DNA of 64,000 nt from Coriobacteriaceae bacterium (GTDB lineage Bacteria; Actinomycetota; Coriobacteriia; Coriobacteriales; Coriobacteriaceae), in NCBI GenBank assembly GCA_902363125.1, contig CABIZD010000004.1, forward strand, positions 1-64,000, written 5' to 3'. Numbering within the stretch: the first letter of the stretch is position 1; each line of letters opens with the position of its first letter. Of this stretch, positions 25,619 through 34,176 are shown in pieces. Under the pieces are notes generated by a model. It was not told the origin of the DNA, did no database searches, and saw nothing but the letters and a program-made list of their open reading frames with translations. The position numbers were made by a program, and so were the translations under genes.

Positions 25619-26241
25619 AGACCGAGAGCCTCTTTGACATCCCCGTACACGGTCTCGCGAGCCTGGTCACCGTTGACCGACTTGAGCAGACCCTGGCCAC
25701 GATAGTAGTCGACGAGCGGGCTCGTGGACTTCTCGTAGACGTCGAGACGGTTCTTGATGGTCTCGGGCTTGTCGTCGTCGCGCTGATACATCTCGCCTGC
25801 GCACTTGGGGCAGGTAGCATCGGCAGCGGTGCCGGTGTAACCGCAGGCACGGCAGGTGCGACGCGAAGACAGACGATCGATGATGACCTCGGGGGCCACA
25901 TCGACCAGAAGGGCGCAGTCGATCTCGCGACCCATGGCGGAAAGCTCGGAATCGAGCGTCACGGCCTGGGCGGTGTTGCGCGGGAAGCCGTCGAGGATGA
26001 AGCCCTGCTGGGCGTCATCGGCGGCAAGGCGCTCCTTGACAAGGTCGATCACGAGCTGGTCGGGAACGAGCTCGCCAGCGTCCATGTACTTCTTAGCCTG
26101 AATACCAAGCTCGGTGCCACCCTTGACGGCAGCACGCAGCAGGTCGCCCGTGGAAATGTGAGCGACGCCAAACTCGGCGACGAGCTCCTGTGCGACGGTG
26201 CCCTTACCGGCACCCGGAGCTCCGAGCAATACGAGGTTCAT
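25615..26241 (-). CDS. adk: Adenylate kinase
   Basis: This 208-residue kinase balances AMP, ADP and ATP. The P-loop is GAPGAGKGT (residues 7-15) and the AMP-binding region contains STGDLLRAA. The lid has four cysteines (CRACG and CPKCAG), marking the zinc-binding long form found in many Gram-positive bacteria. The start at 26241 follows GAGGAGG. It overlaps map by four bases and follows secY by 18. Confidence 0.98.
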   Translation of the reverse strand: MNLVLLGAPGAGKGTVAQELVAEFGVAHISTGDLLRAAVKGGTELGIQAKKYMDAGELVPDQLVIDLVKERLAADDAQQGFILDGFPRNTAQAVTLDSELSAMGREIDCALLVDVAPEVIIDRLSSRRTCRACGYTGTAADATCPKCAGEMYQRDDDKPETIKNRLDVYEKSTSPLVDYYRGQGLLKSVNGDQARETVYGDVKEALGL

Positions 26242-26259
26242 GAGCAATCCTCCTCTAGC

Positions 26260-27546
26260 CTATTTAAAGAATCCATCGTAATCATACATCTTGATCTGGC
26301 CTTCGAGCTTATCGACCGTGTCGAGCACGACGCCGACCATGATGAGGATGGACGTGCCGCCAAATGCCTGGATCAGATGGTTACCCGTGAAGGAGAAGAT
26401 GATCGAAGGCACGATGGCGATGAGCGCCAAAAAGACAGCGCTGGGAAGCGTGATCTTGTTGAGCGCGTTCTTGATGTAGGCCGCGGTAGCCCTACCCGGA
26501 CGGACGCCCGGAATAAAGCCGCCCTGCTTCTTAAGGTTATCGGCCGTGTCATCGGGGTTGAACACCATGGAGGTGTAGAAGTACGCGAAGAACACGATGA
26601 GGACAACGTTAAGCACCCAGTTGAGCCAACCGGTCGAAAGCGCGGAGGCAACTGCCTGAATCCAGCCGATGCCGGGGAAGAACACGGCAATCTGAGCCGG
26701 GAAGTACAGCAGCGCCGAAGCGAAGATGATCGGCACGACACCCGCGGTGTTGACCTTGATGGGCAGGTAGGTGGTCTGGCCACCCATCATGCGACGGCCC
26801 ACGACGCGCTTAGCGTAGGAGACCGGGATGCGGCGCTGGCCGCGCTCAAGGAAAACAATCAGCGGGATAACCAGCAGGATGATGGCGCAGATGATCACCA
26901 TGGTGATGATGCCACCGGCGTTGCCCTCGGTGCTGGAGAAGATAGCCTGCGGCAGACCGGCCATGATGTTCGCGAAGATGATCAGCGACATGCCATTGCC
27001 GATACCGCGCTGGGTGATGAGCTCACCAATCCACATGATCAGCATAGCGCCCGCGGTGAGCGTACCGACGATCATGAGGTCGAAGATGATCTCGGGAGCG
27101 CCGGCGCCATTAAAGCTGATGCCGAAGCTCTTAAAGAGGAAGAGGTAACCCACGGAGTTGAGGATTGCCAGAGCCAGGGTGAGGTAACGCGAATACTGCG
27201 TAATCTTGGTCTGACCGACCTCGCCCTCGCGGGCAAGCTCATGCAGGGAAGGCACGACGGCCTGGAGCATCTGGAGGATGATCGAGCTGGTGATGTAAGG
27301 CATGATGCCCAGCGAAAACACCGACACATAGCTCAACGCGCCGCCAGAGAAAAGATTCAGGAGGGCCATAGCACCTGCGGCGACCGAATTGTTATCGGTC
27401 GAGAAAAGGCCCAGCATCCCCTGGAAGGGAATGCCGGGCACAGGAACGTGCGCACCAATGCGGTACACGACGAGCATAGCTATGGTAAAAAGAATCTTTT
27501 CGCGCAATTCTTTGATGCGGAAAGCATTCTTAAGACCATTTAGCAC
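26260..27546 (-). CDS. secY: Preprotein translocase subunit SecY
   Basis: SecY forms the protein-conducting channel of the cytoplasmic membrane. The 428-residue protein has ten predicted helices, the start [20 protein letters not shown] and the cytoplasmic loop residues [17 protein letters not shown] that bind SecA and the ribosome. It uses a GTG start that overlaps the rplO stop by seven bases, so translation is coupled. Confidence 0.99.
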   Translation of the reverse strand: MLNGLKNAFRIKELREKILFTIAMLVVYRIGAHVPVPGIPFQGMLGLFSTDNNSVAAGAMALLNLFSGGALSYVSVFSLGIMPYITSSIILQMLQAVVPSLHELAREGEVGQTKITQYSRYLTLALAILNSVGYLFLFKSFGISFNGAGAPEIIFDLMIVGTLTAGAMLIMWIGELITQRGIGNGMSLIIFANIMAGLPQAIFSSTEGNAGGIITMVIICAIILLVIPLIVFLERGQRRIPVSYAKRVVGRRMMGGQTTYLPIKVNTAGVVPIIFASALLYFPAQIAVFFPGIGWIQAVASALSTGWLNWVLNVVLIVFFAYFYTSMVFNPDDTADNLKKQGGFIPGVRPGRATAAYIKNALNKITLPSAVFLALIAIVPSIIFSFTGNHLIQAFGGTSILIMVGVVLDTVDKLEGQIKMYDYDGFFK

Positions 27547-27989
27547 GGCAGCTCGACCTTTCCGCCGGCGGCCTCGATCTTGGCCTGCGCAGAAGCGCTG
27601 ACCTTGTCGACCTTGACCGTGAACTTCTTGGTGAGCTCACCATTGCCGAGCACCTTGACGGGCTCGAACTCGCTCTTGGTGATGCGAGCGGCCTTAAGAG
27701 CGGCACCGTCGATCACAGCGCCGTCCTCGAACTTGCGCTCGAGACGCTCAACGTTAACAGCGGTGTACTCGATACGACGGGGGTTGCGGAAGCCCGGAAG
27801 CTTGGGCAGGCGCATGGCCAGCGGAGTCTGGCCACCCTCGAAGCCGGCACCCTTGGTGCCGCCAGAGCGGGAACCCTGGCCCTTCTGGCCGCGGCCAGAA
27901 GTGGTGCCGTGACCCGAAGAATTGCCACGGCCGACGCGCTTGCGGTTCTTGGTGGAACCGGGCGCGGGAGTAAGATCGTGAAGCTGCAT
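27540..27989 (-). CDS. rplO: 50S ribosomal protein L15
   Basis: L15 organises domain II of 23S rRNA late in assembly. The 149-residue protein starts [20 protein letters not shown], followed by the Gly-rich RNA-binding segment [13 protein letters not shown]. It overlaps secY and follows rpmD by three bases. Confidence 0.99.
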   Translation of the reverse strand: MQLHDLTPAPGSTKNRKRVGRGNSSGHGTTSGRGQKGQGSRSGGTKGAGFEGGQTPLAMRLPKLPGFRNPRRIEYTAVNVERLERKFEDGAVIDGAALKAARITKSEFEPVKVLGNGELTKKFTVKVDKVSASAQAKIEAAGGKVELPC

Positions 27990-27992
27990 TTG

Positions 27993-28175
27993 CTACTCCT
28001 CTACAATCTCGACAAGGTGCTTGACCTTGAAGATCATGCCGCGGACGGACTCGTTGTCAGCAATCTCGCGAACCTCGCGGATCCTGTGGAGACCGAGGGC
28101 ACGGACAGTACGGACCTGGTCCTGCTTGCAACCGTTGGTGCTGCGGACCTGCTTGATCTTGATGGTGTCAGCCAT
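27993..28175 (-). CDS. rpmD: 50S ribosomal protein L30
   Basis: L30 is a small large-subunit protein. The 60-residue chain has the usual core (IKQVRSTNGCKQDQVRTVRA, then LGLHRI) and ends normally. It lies two bases after rpsE and three before rplO, so the genes are tightly coupled. Confidence 0.98.
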   Translation of the reverse strand: MADTIKIKQVRSTNGCKQDQVRTVRALGLHRIREVREIADNESVRGMIFKVKHLVEIVEE

Positions 28176-28177
28176 GC

Positions 28178-28702
28178 TTAGTTCTCCTTACCGACGAACA
28201 TCTCGGAGACCGTCAGGCCACGGCGAGCCGCGACGTCCTCAGGGCTGGAGAGCTCCTTGAGGCCCTCGACGGCAGCCTTGATGATGTTGAGGCCGTTGTC
28301 GGTACCGAGGGACTTGGACAGGACGTTCTTGATGCCAGCAAGCTCAAAGAGGGGACGCACAGCGCCGCCGGCGATAACGCCGGTACCCTCGACAGCGGGC
28401 TTGATGATGATGCGGCCGGCACCAAAGTGGCCGAGAACCTCGTGCGGGATGGTGCCCTGCTCGGTCACCGGCACGTGGAACATGTTCTTCTTGGCATCGA
28501 GAGATGCCTTGGAGATGGCCATGGGCACCTCAGCGGACTTGCCCATGCCAACGCCGACGTTGCCCTTGCCGTCGCCAACGACGACGAGAGCGACGAGGCT
28601 CATGCGACGACCACCCTTGACGGTCTTCGACACGCGGTTGATGTAAACGACGCGCTCCTCGAACTCGGAGGCCTCGCGCTGCTGCTTCTGATTACGAGCC
28701 AT
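28178..28702 (-). CDS. rpsE: 30S ribosomal protein S5
   Basis: S5 lies at the mRNA entrance and helps decoding accuracy. The 174-residue protein has the N-terminal double-stranded RNA-binding domain ([20 protein letters not shown]) and the C-terminal domain with [19 protein letters not shown]. It lies between rplR and rpmD in standard order. Confidence 0.99.
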   Translation of the reverse strand: MARNQKQQREASEFEERVVYINRVSKTVKGGRRMSLVALVVVGDGKGNVGVGMGKSAEVPMAISKASLDAKKNMFHVPVTEQGTIPHEVLGHFGAGRIIIKPAVEGTGVIAGGAVRPLFELAGIKNVLSKSLGTDNGLNIIKAAVEGLKELSSPEDVAARRGLTVSEMFVGKEN

Positions 28703-28716
28703 GTGCTACATACCTC

Positions 28717-29085
28717 CTAGAACTCGAGACCGGCGGCACGAGCACCGTCGGCGAGGGCCTTGACGCGGCCATGGTAGATACGGCCACCGCGATCGAAGGC
28801 GACCTTGGTGATGCCGGCCTCGATGGCGCGCTTGCCAACGAGCTGACCGACCTTCTCCGCAGCCTCCTTGTTCGAGGTGTGGGTGCCCTTGAACTCGGCC
28901 TCGAGGGTCGAGGCAGAGACGAGCGTCAGGCTGGAGCCCTTGCTGTCGTCGATGATCTGGGCATAGATGTTGGCGTTAGTACGGGTCACGCGAAGACGCG
29001 GACGCTCGGAGGTACCCGAGACCTTGCCGCGAACACGACGCTGACGACGCTTGAGGCCTTCCAGCTTCGCCTTATGCTTGTTCAT
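28717..29085 (-). CDS. rplR: 50S ribosomal protein L18
   Basis: L18 binds 5S rRNA together with L5 and L25. The 122-residue protein contains [20 protein letters not shown] near the start and ends in [19 protein letters not shown], both typical. A hairpin (29114-29135) lies in the 75-base gap between rplF and this gene. Confidence 0.99.
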   Translation of the reverse strand: MNKHKAKLEGLKRRQRRVRGKVSGTSERPRLRVTRTNANIYAQIIDDSKGSSLTLVSASTLEAEFKGTHTSNKEAAEKVGQLVGKRAIEAGITKVAFDRGGRIYHGRVKALADGARAAGLEF

Positions 29086-29113
29086 ACGTAAACTCCTAAA
29101 AAGGTTGATCTTG

Positions 29114-29135
29114 CCAGCACCTGACGGGGTGCTGG
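29114..29135 (-). promoter_or_regulatory. Hairpin inside the ribosomal operon
   Basis: CCAGCACC and GGTGCTGG form a perfect 8-bp stem with a 6-base loop in the rplF-rplR gap. A T-run occurs 14 bases later, next to the rplR ribosome binding site. It may be an RNA processing or partial attenuation site. Confidence 0.45.
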
Positions 29136-29160
29136 TCTTATGCGAGTGAGTCGGTTACGA

Positions 29161-29697
29161 CTACTTGGCGGCCTTACCCAGCTTGCGGCGGATGTGCTCG
29201 CCAACGTAGTGGATACCCTTGCCCTTGTAAGGCTCGGGAGGACGATGGCCGCGGATCTCAGCGGCGATCTGACCGACCTGCTGCTTGTTGATACCCTTGA
29301 CGTTCACGTGGGTGTTGTCGGGAACCTCGAAGGTGATGCCCTCGGGAGCCTCGACGATCACGGGGTGCGAGAAGCCCAGGGAGAACTCGAGGTTCTTGCC
29401 CTTCTGCTGCACGCGGTAACCGACGCCGGCGAGCTCGAGCTTCTTCTCGAAGCCCTCGGAAACGCCAACAACCATGTTGTGGATGAGGGCGCGGGTGAGG
29501 CCGTGGCGGGCACGGGTCTCACGCTCGTCGTCGGGACGGGAAACGGTGAGGACGTTGTCCTCGACGTTGATAGCGAGCTTCTCAAAGACATCGAGCTCGA
29601 GCTGGCCCTTGGGGCCCTTGACGACAACGTTGTTGCCGTTGACTGCCACTTCGACTCCGGCGGGAATCTGGACAGGCTTATTACCGATACGAGACAC
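29161..29697 (-). CDS. rplF: 50S ribosomal protein L6
   Basis: L6 lies near the factor-binding site of the large subunit. The 178-residue protein starts [20 protein letters not shown] and has the C-terminal signature [20 protein letters not shown]. Position and length are normal for the spc operon. Confidence 0.99.
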   Translation of the reverse strand: MSRIGNKPVQIPAGVEVAVNGNNVVVKGPKGQLELDVFEKLAINVEDNVLTVSRPDDERETRARHGLTRALIHNMVVGVSEGFEKKLELAGVGYRVQQKGKNLEFSLGFSHPVIVEAPEGITFEVPDNTHVNVKGINKQQVGQIAAEIRGHRPPEPYKGKGIHYVGEHIRRKLGKAAK

Positions 29698-29730
29698 GGT
29701 GATCTCCTTTCCTTCTACCTACCGAGCGAA

Positions 29731-30129
29731 TTACCAGACGTAAGCGATGATCTCGCCGCCGACGTTGTGCTTGCGAGCATCGCGGTCGGTCATGACGCCA
29801 TGGCTGGTGGAAATAATGGCGGTACCAAGGCCACCGCGGACGCGGGGCATGTCGGCAACGCCGGTGTACTTACGCAGGCCCGGCTTGGAAATGCGGCGGA
29901 TGCCGTTGATGACCTTAGCCTTCTTGGGACCATACTTAAGCGTGATGTGCAGAGTCTTCTGGGGAACGGTGTCCTCGACATCGTAGCCCTCGATGTAGCC
30001 CTCCTCGTGCAGAACACGAGCGATCTCGACGAGCTTCTTGCTGCTCGGCATGGAGACCGTGGCCTTGTTCACAGAGTTAGCGTTACGGATGCGCGTAAGC
30101 ATATCTGCGATCGGGTCTGTAAGGTTCAT
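29731..30129 (-). CDS. rpsH: 30S ribosomal protein S8
   Basis: S8 binds the central domain of 16S rRNA and represses the spc operon in some bacteria by binding the mRNA near rplE. The 132-residue protein starts [20 protein letters not shown] and ends with the [20 protein letters not shown] motif. A long 119-base gap separates it from rpsN. Confidence 0.99.
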   Translation of the reverse strand: MNLTDPIADMLTRIRNANSVNKATVSMPSSKKLVEIARVLHEEGYIEGYDVEDTVPQKTLHITLKYGPKKAKVINGIRRISKPGLRKYTGVADMPRVRGGLGTAIISTSHGVMTDRDARKHNVGGEIIAYVW

Positions 30130-30248
30130 ACAGATTCTCCTTCGTTCTTGATGAACACGTGCTCTTGGTTCTTCGCCGCCCTTAACGGCAAAGCCTAACT
30201 AGCGCGTTTTCCCTGTTCCAAACGGATGCTTGAAACGCTGGTAGTGAC

Positions 30249-30434
30249 TTACCAGCTGGCCTTCTTAACGCCGGGAAGCTCGCCCTTGAGTGCAAGCTCA
30301 CGGAAGCAGACACGGCACAGGCCGAACTTGCGGTACACAGAGTGCGGACGGCCGCAGCGCTGGCAGCGCGTGTACTCACGAGTAGAGAACTTCTGCTTGC
30401 GATTGCACTTGACGATCATCGATGTCTTAGCCAC
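30249..30434 (-). CDS. rpsN: 30S ribosomal protein S14 type Z
   Basis: This 61-residue S14 is the short, zinc-dependent type. Two CXXC pairs form the ribbon: [20 protein letters not shown]. It helps assemble the head of the small subunit. It follows rplE by 79 bases, the usual order in Gram-positive spc operons. Confidence 0.98.
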   Translation of the reverse strand: MAKTSMIVKCNRKQKFSTREYTRCQRCGRPHSVYRKFGLCRVCFRELALKGELPGVKKASW

Positions 30435-30513
30435 TTATATCCTCCTCACATAGAGTATTGTTCGCCCCAAGCGCCGCTCCCTTGTGGAAACGGCGCTTTT
30501 AGGGCAGGTGAAC

Positions 30514-31071
30514 CTATTTCTTGAACGGGAAACCGAAGGCGTCCAGAAGGGCCTTGGCCTCCTCATCGGTGTTGGCGGTGGTCACGAAAGTGATGTCCAT
30601 ACCACGCTGGTGATCGACGGAATCGAAGTCGATCTCGGGGAAGATGAGCTGCTCGGTGACGCCCATGGAGAAGTTACCACGGCCGTCGAAGCTCTTGGCG
30701 GAGATGCCGCGGAAGTCGCGGATACGGGGGATCGCGACGGAGGTCAGACGATCGAAGAACTCCCACATACGGTCGCCACGCAGGGTAACCTTGCAGCCGA
30801 TCGGCATACCAGCGCGCAGGCGGAAGGTAGCGATGGACTTACGGGCACGGGTGATCATCGGCTGCTGGCCGGTGATGGCGCGCAGGTCGCGCACGGCACC
30901 GTCGATGGCCTTGGAATCGGTAGCGGCCTCGCCGACACCCATGTTCACGACGATCTTCTCAAACTTGGGGATCATCATGACGTTCTCGTACTGGAACTTG
31001 TCCTGAAGCTGCTGCTTGACCTCGTTGTTGTACTTGGTCTTCAGACGCGGCACATACTTCTCTTCTGCCAT
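30514..31071 (-). CDS. rplE: 50S ribosomal protein L5
   Basis: L5 binds 5S rRNA and contacts the P-site tRNA. The 185-residue protein has the core [21 protein letters not shown] and ends normally ([20 protein letters not shown]). In most bacteria rplN and rplX come just before it. Here the next 311 bases are non-coding, followed by unrelated molybdenum-hydroxylase genes, so the operon starts at rplE. A promoter candidate and a ~130-base leader precede it. Confidence 0.99.
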   Translation of the reverse strand: MAEEKYVPRLKTKYNNEVKQQLQDKFQYENVMMIPKFEKIVVNMGVGEAATDSKAIDGAVRDLRAITGQQPMITRARKSIATFRLRAGMPIGCKVTLRGDRMWEFFDRLTSVAIPRIRDFRGISAKSFDGRGNFSMGVTEQLIFPEIDFDSVDHQRGMDITFVTTANTDEEAKALLDAFGFPFKK

Positions 31072-31208
31072 TGTTCACTCCTTCTTGGGGTTTTAAGCAC
31101 GGGGCGTGGCCACGGTGGGTTGTCCTCGTGCCTCCTGACTGCATCCGCACCGCTCATGGCATTTTGCGGTTTGGACTCGACGCAGCAGGAGCCGACAAAA
31201 CAATCGGT

Positions 31209-31237
31209 ACTATACGCGCATCGGGAGCGTATTTCCA
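31209..31237 (-). promoter_or_regulatory. Candidate promoter of the rplE-led operon
   Basis: TGGAAA (-35, minus strand 31237-31232), a 17-bp spacer and TATAGT (-10, 31214-31209). Transcription would begin near 31202. The 311-base gap from 31072 to 31382 also holds a GCACG...CGTGC hairpin close to rplE and a 67-bp palindrome (31299-31365); no gene is present. Confidence 0.5.
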
Positions 31238-31298
31238 GAAAAACCTCGTCTGCCTGCACAACTCCACAACTCCCCCGCACAAATGGATCCCAAAAAGC

Positions 31299-31365
31299 AG
31301 TTGCGGTGAAATAGGGACTGTTTGGCGGCCTAACAGGCTTAAACAGTCCGTATTTCACCGCAACT
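31299..31365. repeat. 67-bp palindromic element, copy 1
   Basis: The 25-bp arms (31299-31323 and 31341-31365) match with one mismatch; the left arm starts AGTTGCGGTGAAATA and ends ACTGTTT. The 17-base centre contains a smaller GCCT-AGGC stem. It lies 17 bases past the XdhC-like gene stop. A second copy is at 34084-34150. Confidence 0.92.
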
Positions 31366-31382
31366 TATTGGTGGGGATGCGA

Positions 31383-32426
31383 TTAGCGCTTGCGGGGGAC
31401 GAGTTTGGTGCGGCGCAGGTGGATCATCTCGGCGGCGATGGAGATGGCGATCTCCTCGGGGTCCTCGGCCTCGATGGCAACGCCGATCGGAAGGTGCAGC
31501 TCGTCGATCTGGTCCTGCGTAAAGCCTTCCTGCTCCAGGCGGGCACGCACAAAGGCCGTCTTGCGGCGCGAGCCCAGACAGCCCAGGTAGGCAGGCTTGG
31601 CGCGCATGGCCTGAATCACCACGTCGATATCGGACTTGTGACCCGCCGTGGCGACGACCACCAGGTCGCGCGGGCCGATGGGGCACAGCTCGCTCAGGTT
31701 CTTGTAATCGACCAAGCGACGATCGTAGACACCGGGCACCCAATCGGGGGTCAGCGTGCCGGGGCGGTCGTCGCACGCCACGACGGCAAAGCCCGCCGCC
31801 GTGAGCACCCGCGCCGTCGCGGCGCCCACGTGGCCGCAGCCAAAGATATAGGTCAGGCCCTCGGGGCAGAGCGTCTCGATGTGCGCGGGAGGAATCTCGG
31901 AGGCGGCGTTTGTATAGGTAACCTTACTCCCCTCCTCCACCAGCGAAAGCCCGGGGCAACCCGCAATGGTGCGGCGCGATTCCTCGCCATGGTATTCAGT
32001 AGCGTCGCTTTCGAGCGCGCTTGCGATAAACGGCTCAAAGTCGATGACGAAGTCGCCGATACGTCGATACGTCAAGACGTCGGCAATTTCCTGGAACAAC
32101 TGTGCCTGGATCGCATCCAGATGCAGATAGCACAGGCAGATGGCTCCGCCGCAGATCATACCGGTATCGGAGTTCTCGCCGCCCATGGTGTAGCGGACCA
32201 GACGCGATTGCCCCGCGGCCAGCAGCTCTCGCGCCTCGTCCAGCGCAAAAAGCTCGATCTTGCCGCCGCCGATGGTGCCCGCCTGGCTACCGTCGGCAAA
32301 GACGGCCATCCAGGCGCCCACGCCGCGCGGCGACGACCCCGCCGTGCCGGCCACGACCACGAGCTCGCACGTCTCGCCAGCACGCAGGGCGACAAGCGCC
32401 GCATTCACAACATCGAGCTTTTCCAT
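31383..32426 (-). CDS. XdhC-family molybdenum cofactor insertion protein
   Basis: This 347-residue protein belongs to the XdhC/CoxI family, which carries and sulfurates or seleniates molybdenum cofactor and inserts it into hydroxylases. The N-terminal domain has VVVAGTAGSSPRGVGAWMAV and GTIGGGKIELFALDEA. The C-terminal domain is a Rossmann fold with YIFGCGHVGAATARVL and later GCLGSRRKTAFVRARL. It follows the YqeB-type gene by nine bases on the same strand. In this locus its client is probably the xanthine dehydrogenase at 56783-59560. Confidence 0.92.
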   Translation of the reverse strand: MEKLDVVNAALVALRAGETCELVVVAGTAGSSPRGVGAWMAVFADGSQAGTIGGGKIELFALDEARELLAAGQSRLVRYTMGGENSDTGMICGGAICLCYLHLDAIQAQLFQEIADVLTYRRIGDFVIDFEPFIASALESDATEYHGEESRRTIAGCPGLSLVEEGSKVTYTNAASEIPPAHIETLCPEGLTYIFGCGHVGAATARVLTAAGFAVVACDDRPGTLTPDWVPGVYDRRLVDYKNLSELCPIGPRDLVVVATAGHKSDIDVVIQAMRAKPAYLGCLGSRRKTAFVRARLEQEGFTQDQIDELHLPIGVAIEAEDPEEIAISIAAEMIHLRRTKLVPRKR

Positions 32427-32435
32427 TGCCGCCTT

Positions 32436-33230
32436 CTATCCTCTAAAGATATCGGTGAGCATAGCGAGTGCCTCGAGCACGCCGCCGCCGACCGACGTCG
32501 CCTTGTCCGAAATGTAGTTGATATAGCTGGCATCGCCGCGCGGATCGACATCGGCGCATTTAAAGCCCTCAGTCACCTGCACGCCGTTCGCCAAAAGCCC
32601 GCGCAGACAGCCATCGATCTGCGTGCACATGGGCGAATCGCCCGCATACCCGATCACATCGCCGGCACTCACGATGTCGCCGATCACATGGTCGGACCTA
32701 AACACGCCGGCGGCGGGGCTGTGGATAACACGCTCTTTGCCATATCCGGCGATGACGCCCGGCACGCCCGTGTTGGGCTGGGGCGAACCTTGGGTAATGA
32801 CACGGCCCAGGAAATGCCCACGCATGGTTTCGATCACGGCGTCGCAGTCAACCGGCGCGGTGAAGCCCGGCCCCACGGCGATGACGGCAGGAGCCATGTC
32901 GCGCGTGGTACCCAGATTGCGCTTGGCCAGAATTGCGTCGACCACAGCCGCGGGCTTCAGTTCGTCGAGCATCTGTGCCTGGGGGTCCACCAACACGGCG
33001 ACATCCCCCGCCTCGGTAATCTCAAGCGCCTCGGCCGACGTCTGCGCCAGGCGAGCGCGAATGCCCTCGACCTGGACCTCGCCCAGGCGAATGGCCTCGC
33101 AAAAACTGATTGTGCGACGGATGCACGTGGGAACCGCGATATCGGCCATGACAACTGACACGCCGGCGCGCACCAAGCGAGCGGCGACGCCCGTGGCGAT
33201 ATCGCCGGCGCCGCGAACATAAACGAGCAT
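32436..33230 (-). CDS. yqeB: Se-dependent Mo hydroxylase system protein YqeB
   Basis: This 264-residue protein matches the EF2563/YqeB family, found only in genomes with selenium-dependent molybdenum hydroxylases and thought to act in maturation of the labile selenium cofactor. The N-terminus is Rossmann-like (VYVRGAGDIATGVAARLVRA), followed by VVVDAILAKRN-type sequence and the VGPGFTAPVDCDAVIET motif. It is coupled to the XdhC-like gene and divergent from yqeC. The exact reaction is not known. Confidence 0.92.
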   Translation of the reverse strand: MLVYVRGAGDIATGVAARLVRAGVSVVMADIAVPTCIRRTISFCEAIRLGEVQVEGIRARLAQTSAEALEITEAGDVAVLVDPQAQMLDELKPAAVVDAILAKRNLGTTRDMAPAVIAVGPGFTAPVDCDAVIETMRGHFLGRVITQGSPQPNTGVPGVIAGYGKERVIHSPAAGVFRSDHVIGDIVSAGDVIGYAGDSPMCTQIDGCLRGLLANGVQVTEGFKCADVDPRGDASYINYISDKATSVGGGVLEALAMLTDIFRG

Positions 33231-33332
33231 TCCCGGGGCACCTCCCTGTGCTACGGTTTGAGCAGAGCAAAAGCGGTTCGACCGCTACTCTGATGATTAT
33301 TTATTATCACAGTATTATACGGCGGTGAACAG

Positions 33333-34067
33333 ATGGAAACGGTTAGCGGCAATCTTGCCTCGGCGCTCAGGATCGAGCCGGGCATTACCGCGATTATCGG
33401 CAGCGGCGGCAAGTCGACGTTGCTGAAAACGCTGGGTCTCGAGCTCATGCGCGCCGGCGGCGGGGTGCTCCTCTGCACCACCACGCACATGTTTCCCGTC
33501 GCCGGCGTCCCGTGGGACGGGTCGAATCGTCGCCTGGGTGCCGCACCTTGGAAGCCGGGTGCCGCGCATGTTCCCGGCTGCACCTGTGAGGCGTGCGCGG
33601 GACTTGCCCGCGGGAGTATTTGCCAGGCGGGTGTCTTAGACCCGGAAACAGGCAAGCTCTCCGCACCCGCCGAGCCACTCAACGAGCTGGCACAGCGCTT
33701 TGACTACGTGTTGGCCGAGGCGGACGGCAGCAAGCGGCTCCCGCTCAAGGCGCACGCCGCCTGGGAGCCGGTGATTCCCTCTGGCACGGCAAACGTTGTC
33801 TGGGTCGTCGGCGCCTCGGGACTGGGCAAACCCGTCGCCGAGGTTGCCCACCGCCCCGAGCTCTTTTGCGAGCGTTGCGGCTGCGAGCTCACCGACATCG
33901 CCACGCCCGAGCGCGTCGCCCAGGTGCTCAATGCCGAGCTGCGGATGCTGAACCTCAACAATGCCCGTATCATGCTCAACCAAGTCGACACGCTCAGCGA
34001 CCCCACGATGGCAGATCGCTTCGAGGCAGCCCTCAACCGCCCCCTCATCGCCACCAGCCTCAAGTAG
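33333..34067 (+). CDS. yqeC: Se-dependent hydroxylase accessory protein YqeC
   Basis: This 244-residue protein is the YqeC family P-loop protein linked to selenium-dependent molybdenum hydroxylases. IIGSGGKSTLLKTLG (residues ~18-32) is the nucleotide-binding loop, followed by LLCTTTHMFPV. A CTCEACAGLARGSICQAG segment adds cysteines, and LAEADGSKRLPLKAHAAWEP is the family core. It is the only gene of this locus on the plus strand besides the regulator, and is divergent from yqeB. The function is inferred from phylogenetic co-occurrence, not from tested chemistry. Confidence 0.9.
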   Translation: METVSGNLASALRIEPGITAIIGSGGKSTLLKTLGLELMRAGGGVLLCTTTHMFPVAGVPWDGSNRRLGAAPWKPGAAHVPGCTCEACAGLARGSICQAGVLDPETGKLSAPAEPLNELAQRFDYVLAEADGSKRLPLKAHAAWEPVIPSGTANVVWVVGASGLGKPVAEVAHRPELFCERCGCELTDIATPERVAQVLNAELRMLNLNNARIMLNQVDTLSDPTMADRFEAALNRPLIATSLK

Positions 34068-34083
34068 CCGGCCCCATCTCGTC

Positions 34084-34150
34084 AGTTGCGGTGAAATACG
34101 GACTGTTTGGCCGCCTAACGGCCGCAAACAGTCCGTATTTCACCGCAACT
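34084..34150. repeat. 67-bp palindromic element, copy 2
   Basis: The 25-bp arms (34084-34108 and 34126-34150) are perfectly complementary. The arms match copy 1 (31299-31365) except for one base; the loop has a different small stem (GGCCG with CGGCC). It lies 16 bases after the yqeC stop, between convergent genes, and could stop transcription from both sides although no long T-run follows. Confidence 0.93.
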
Positions 34151-34176
34151 GCGGAGGGGACACGGCATCTTTGCTG

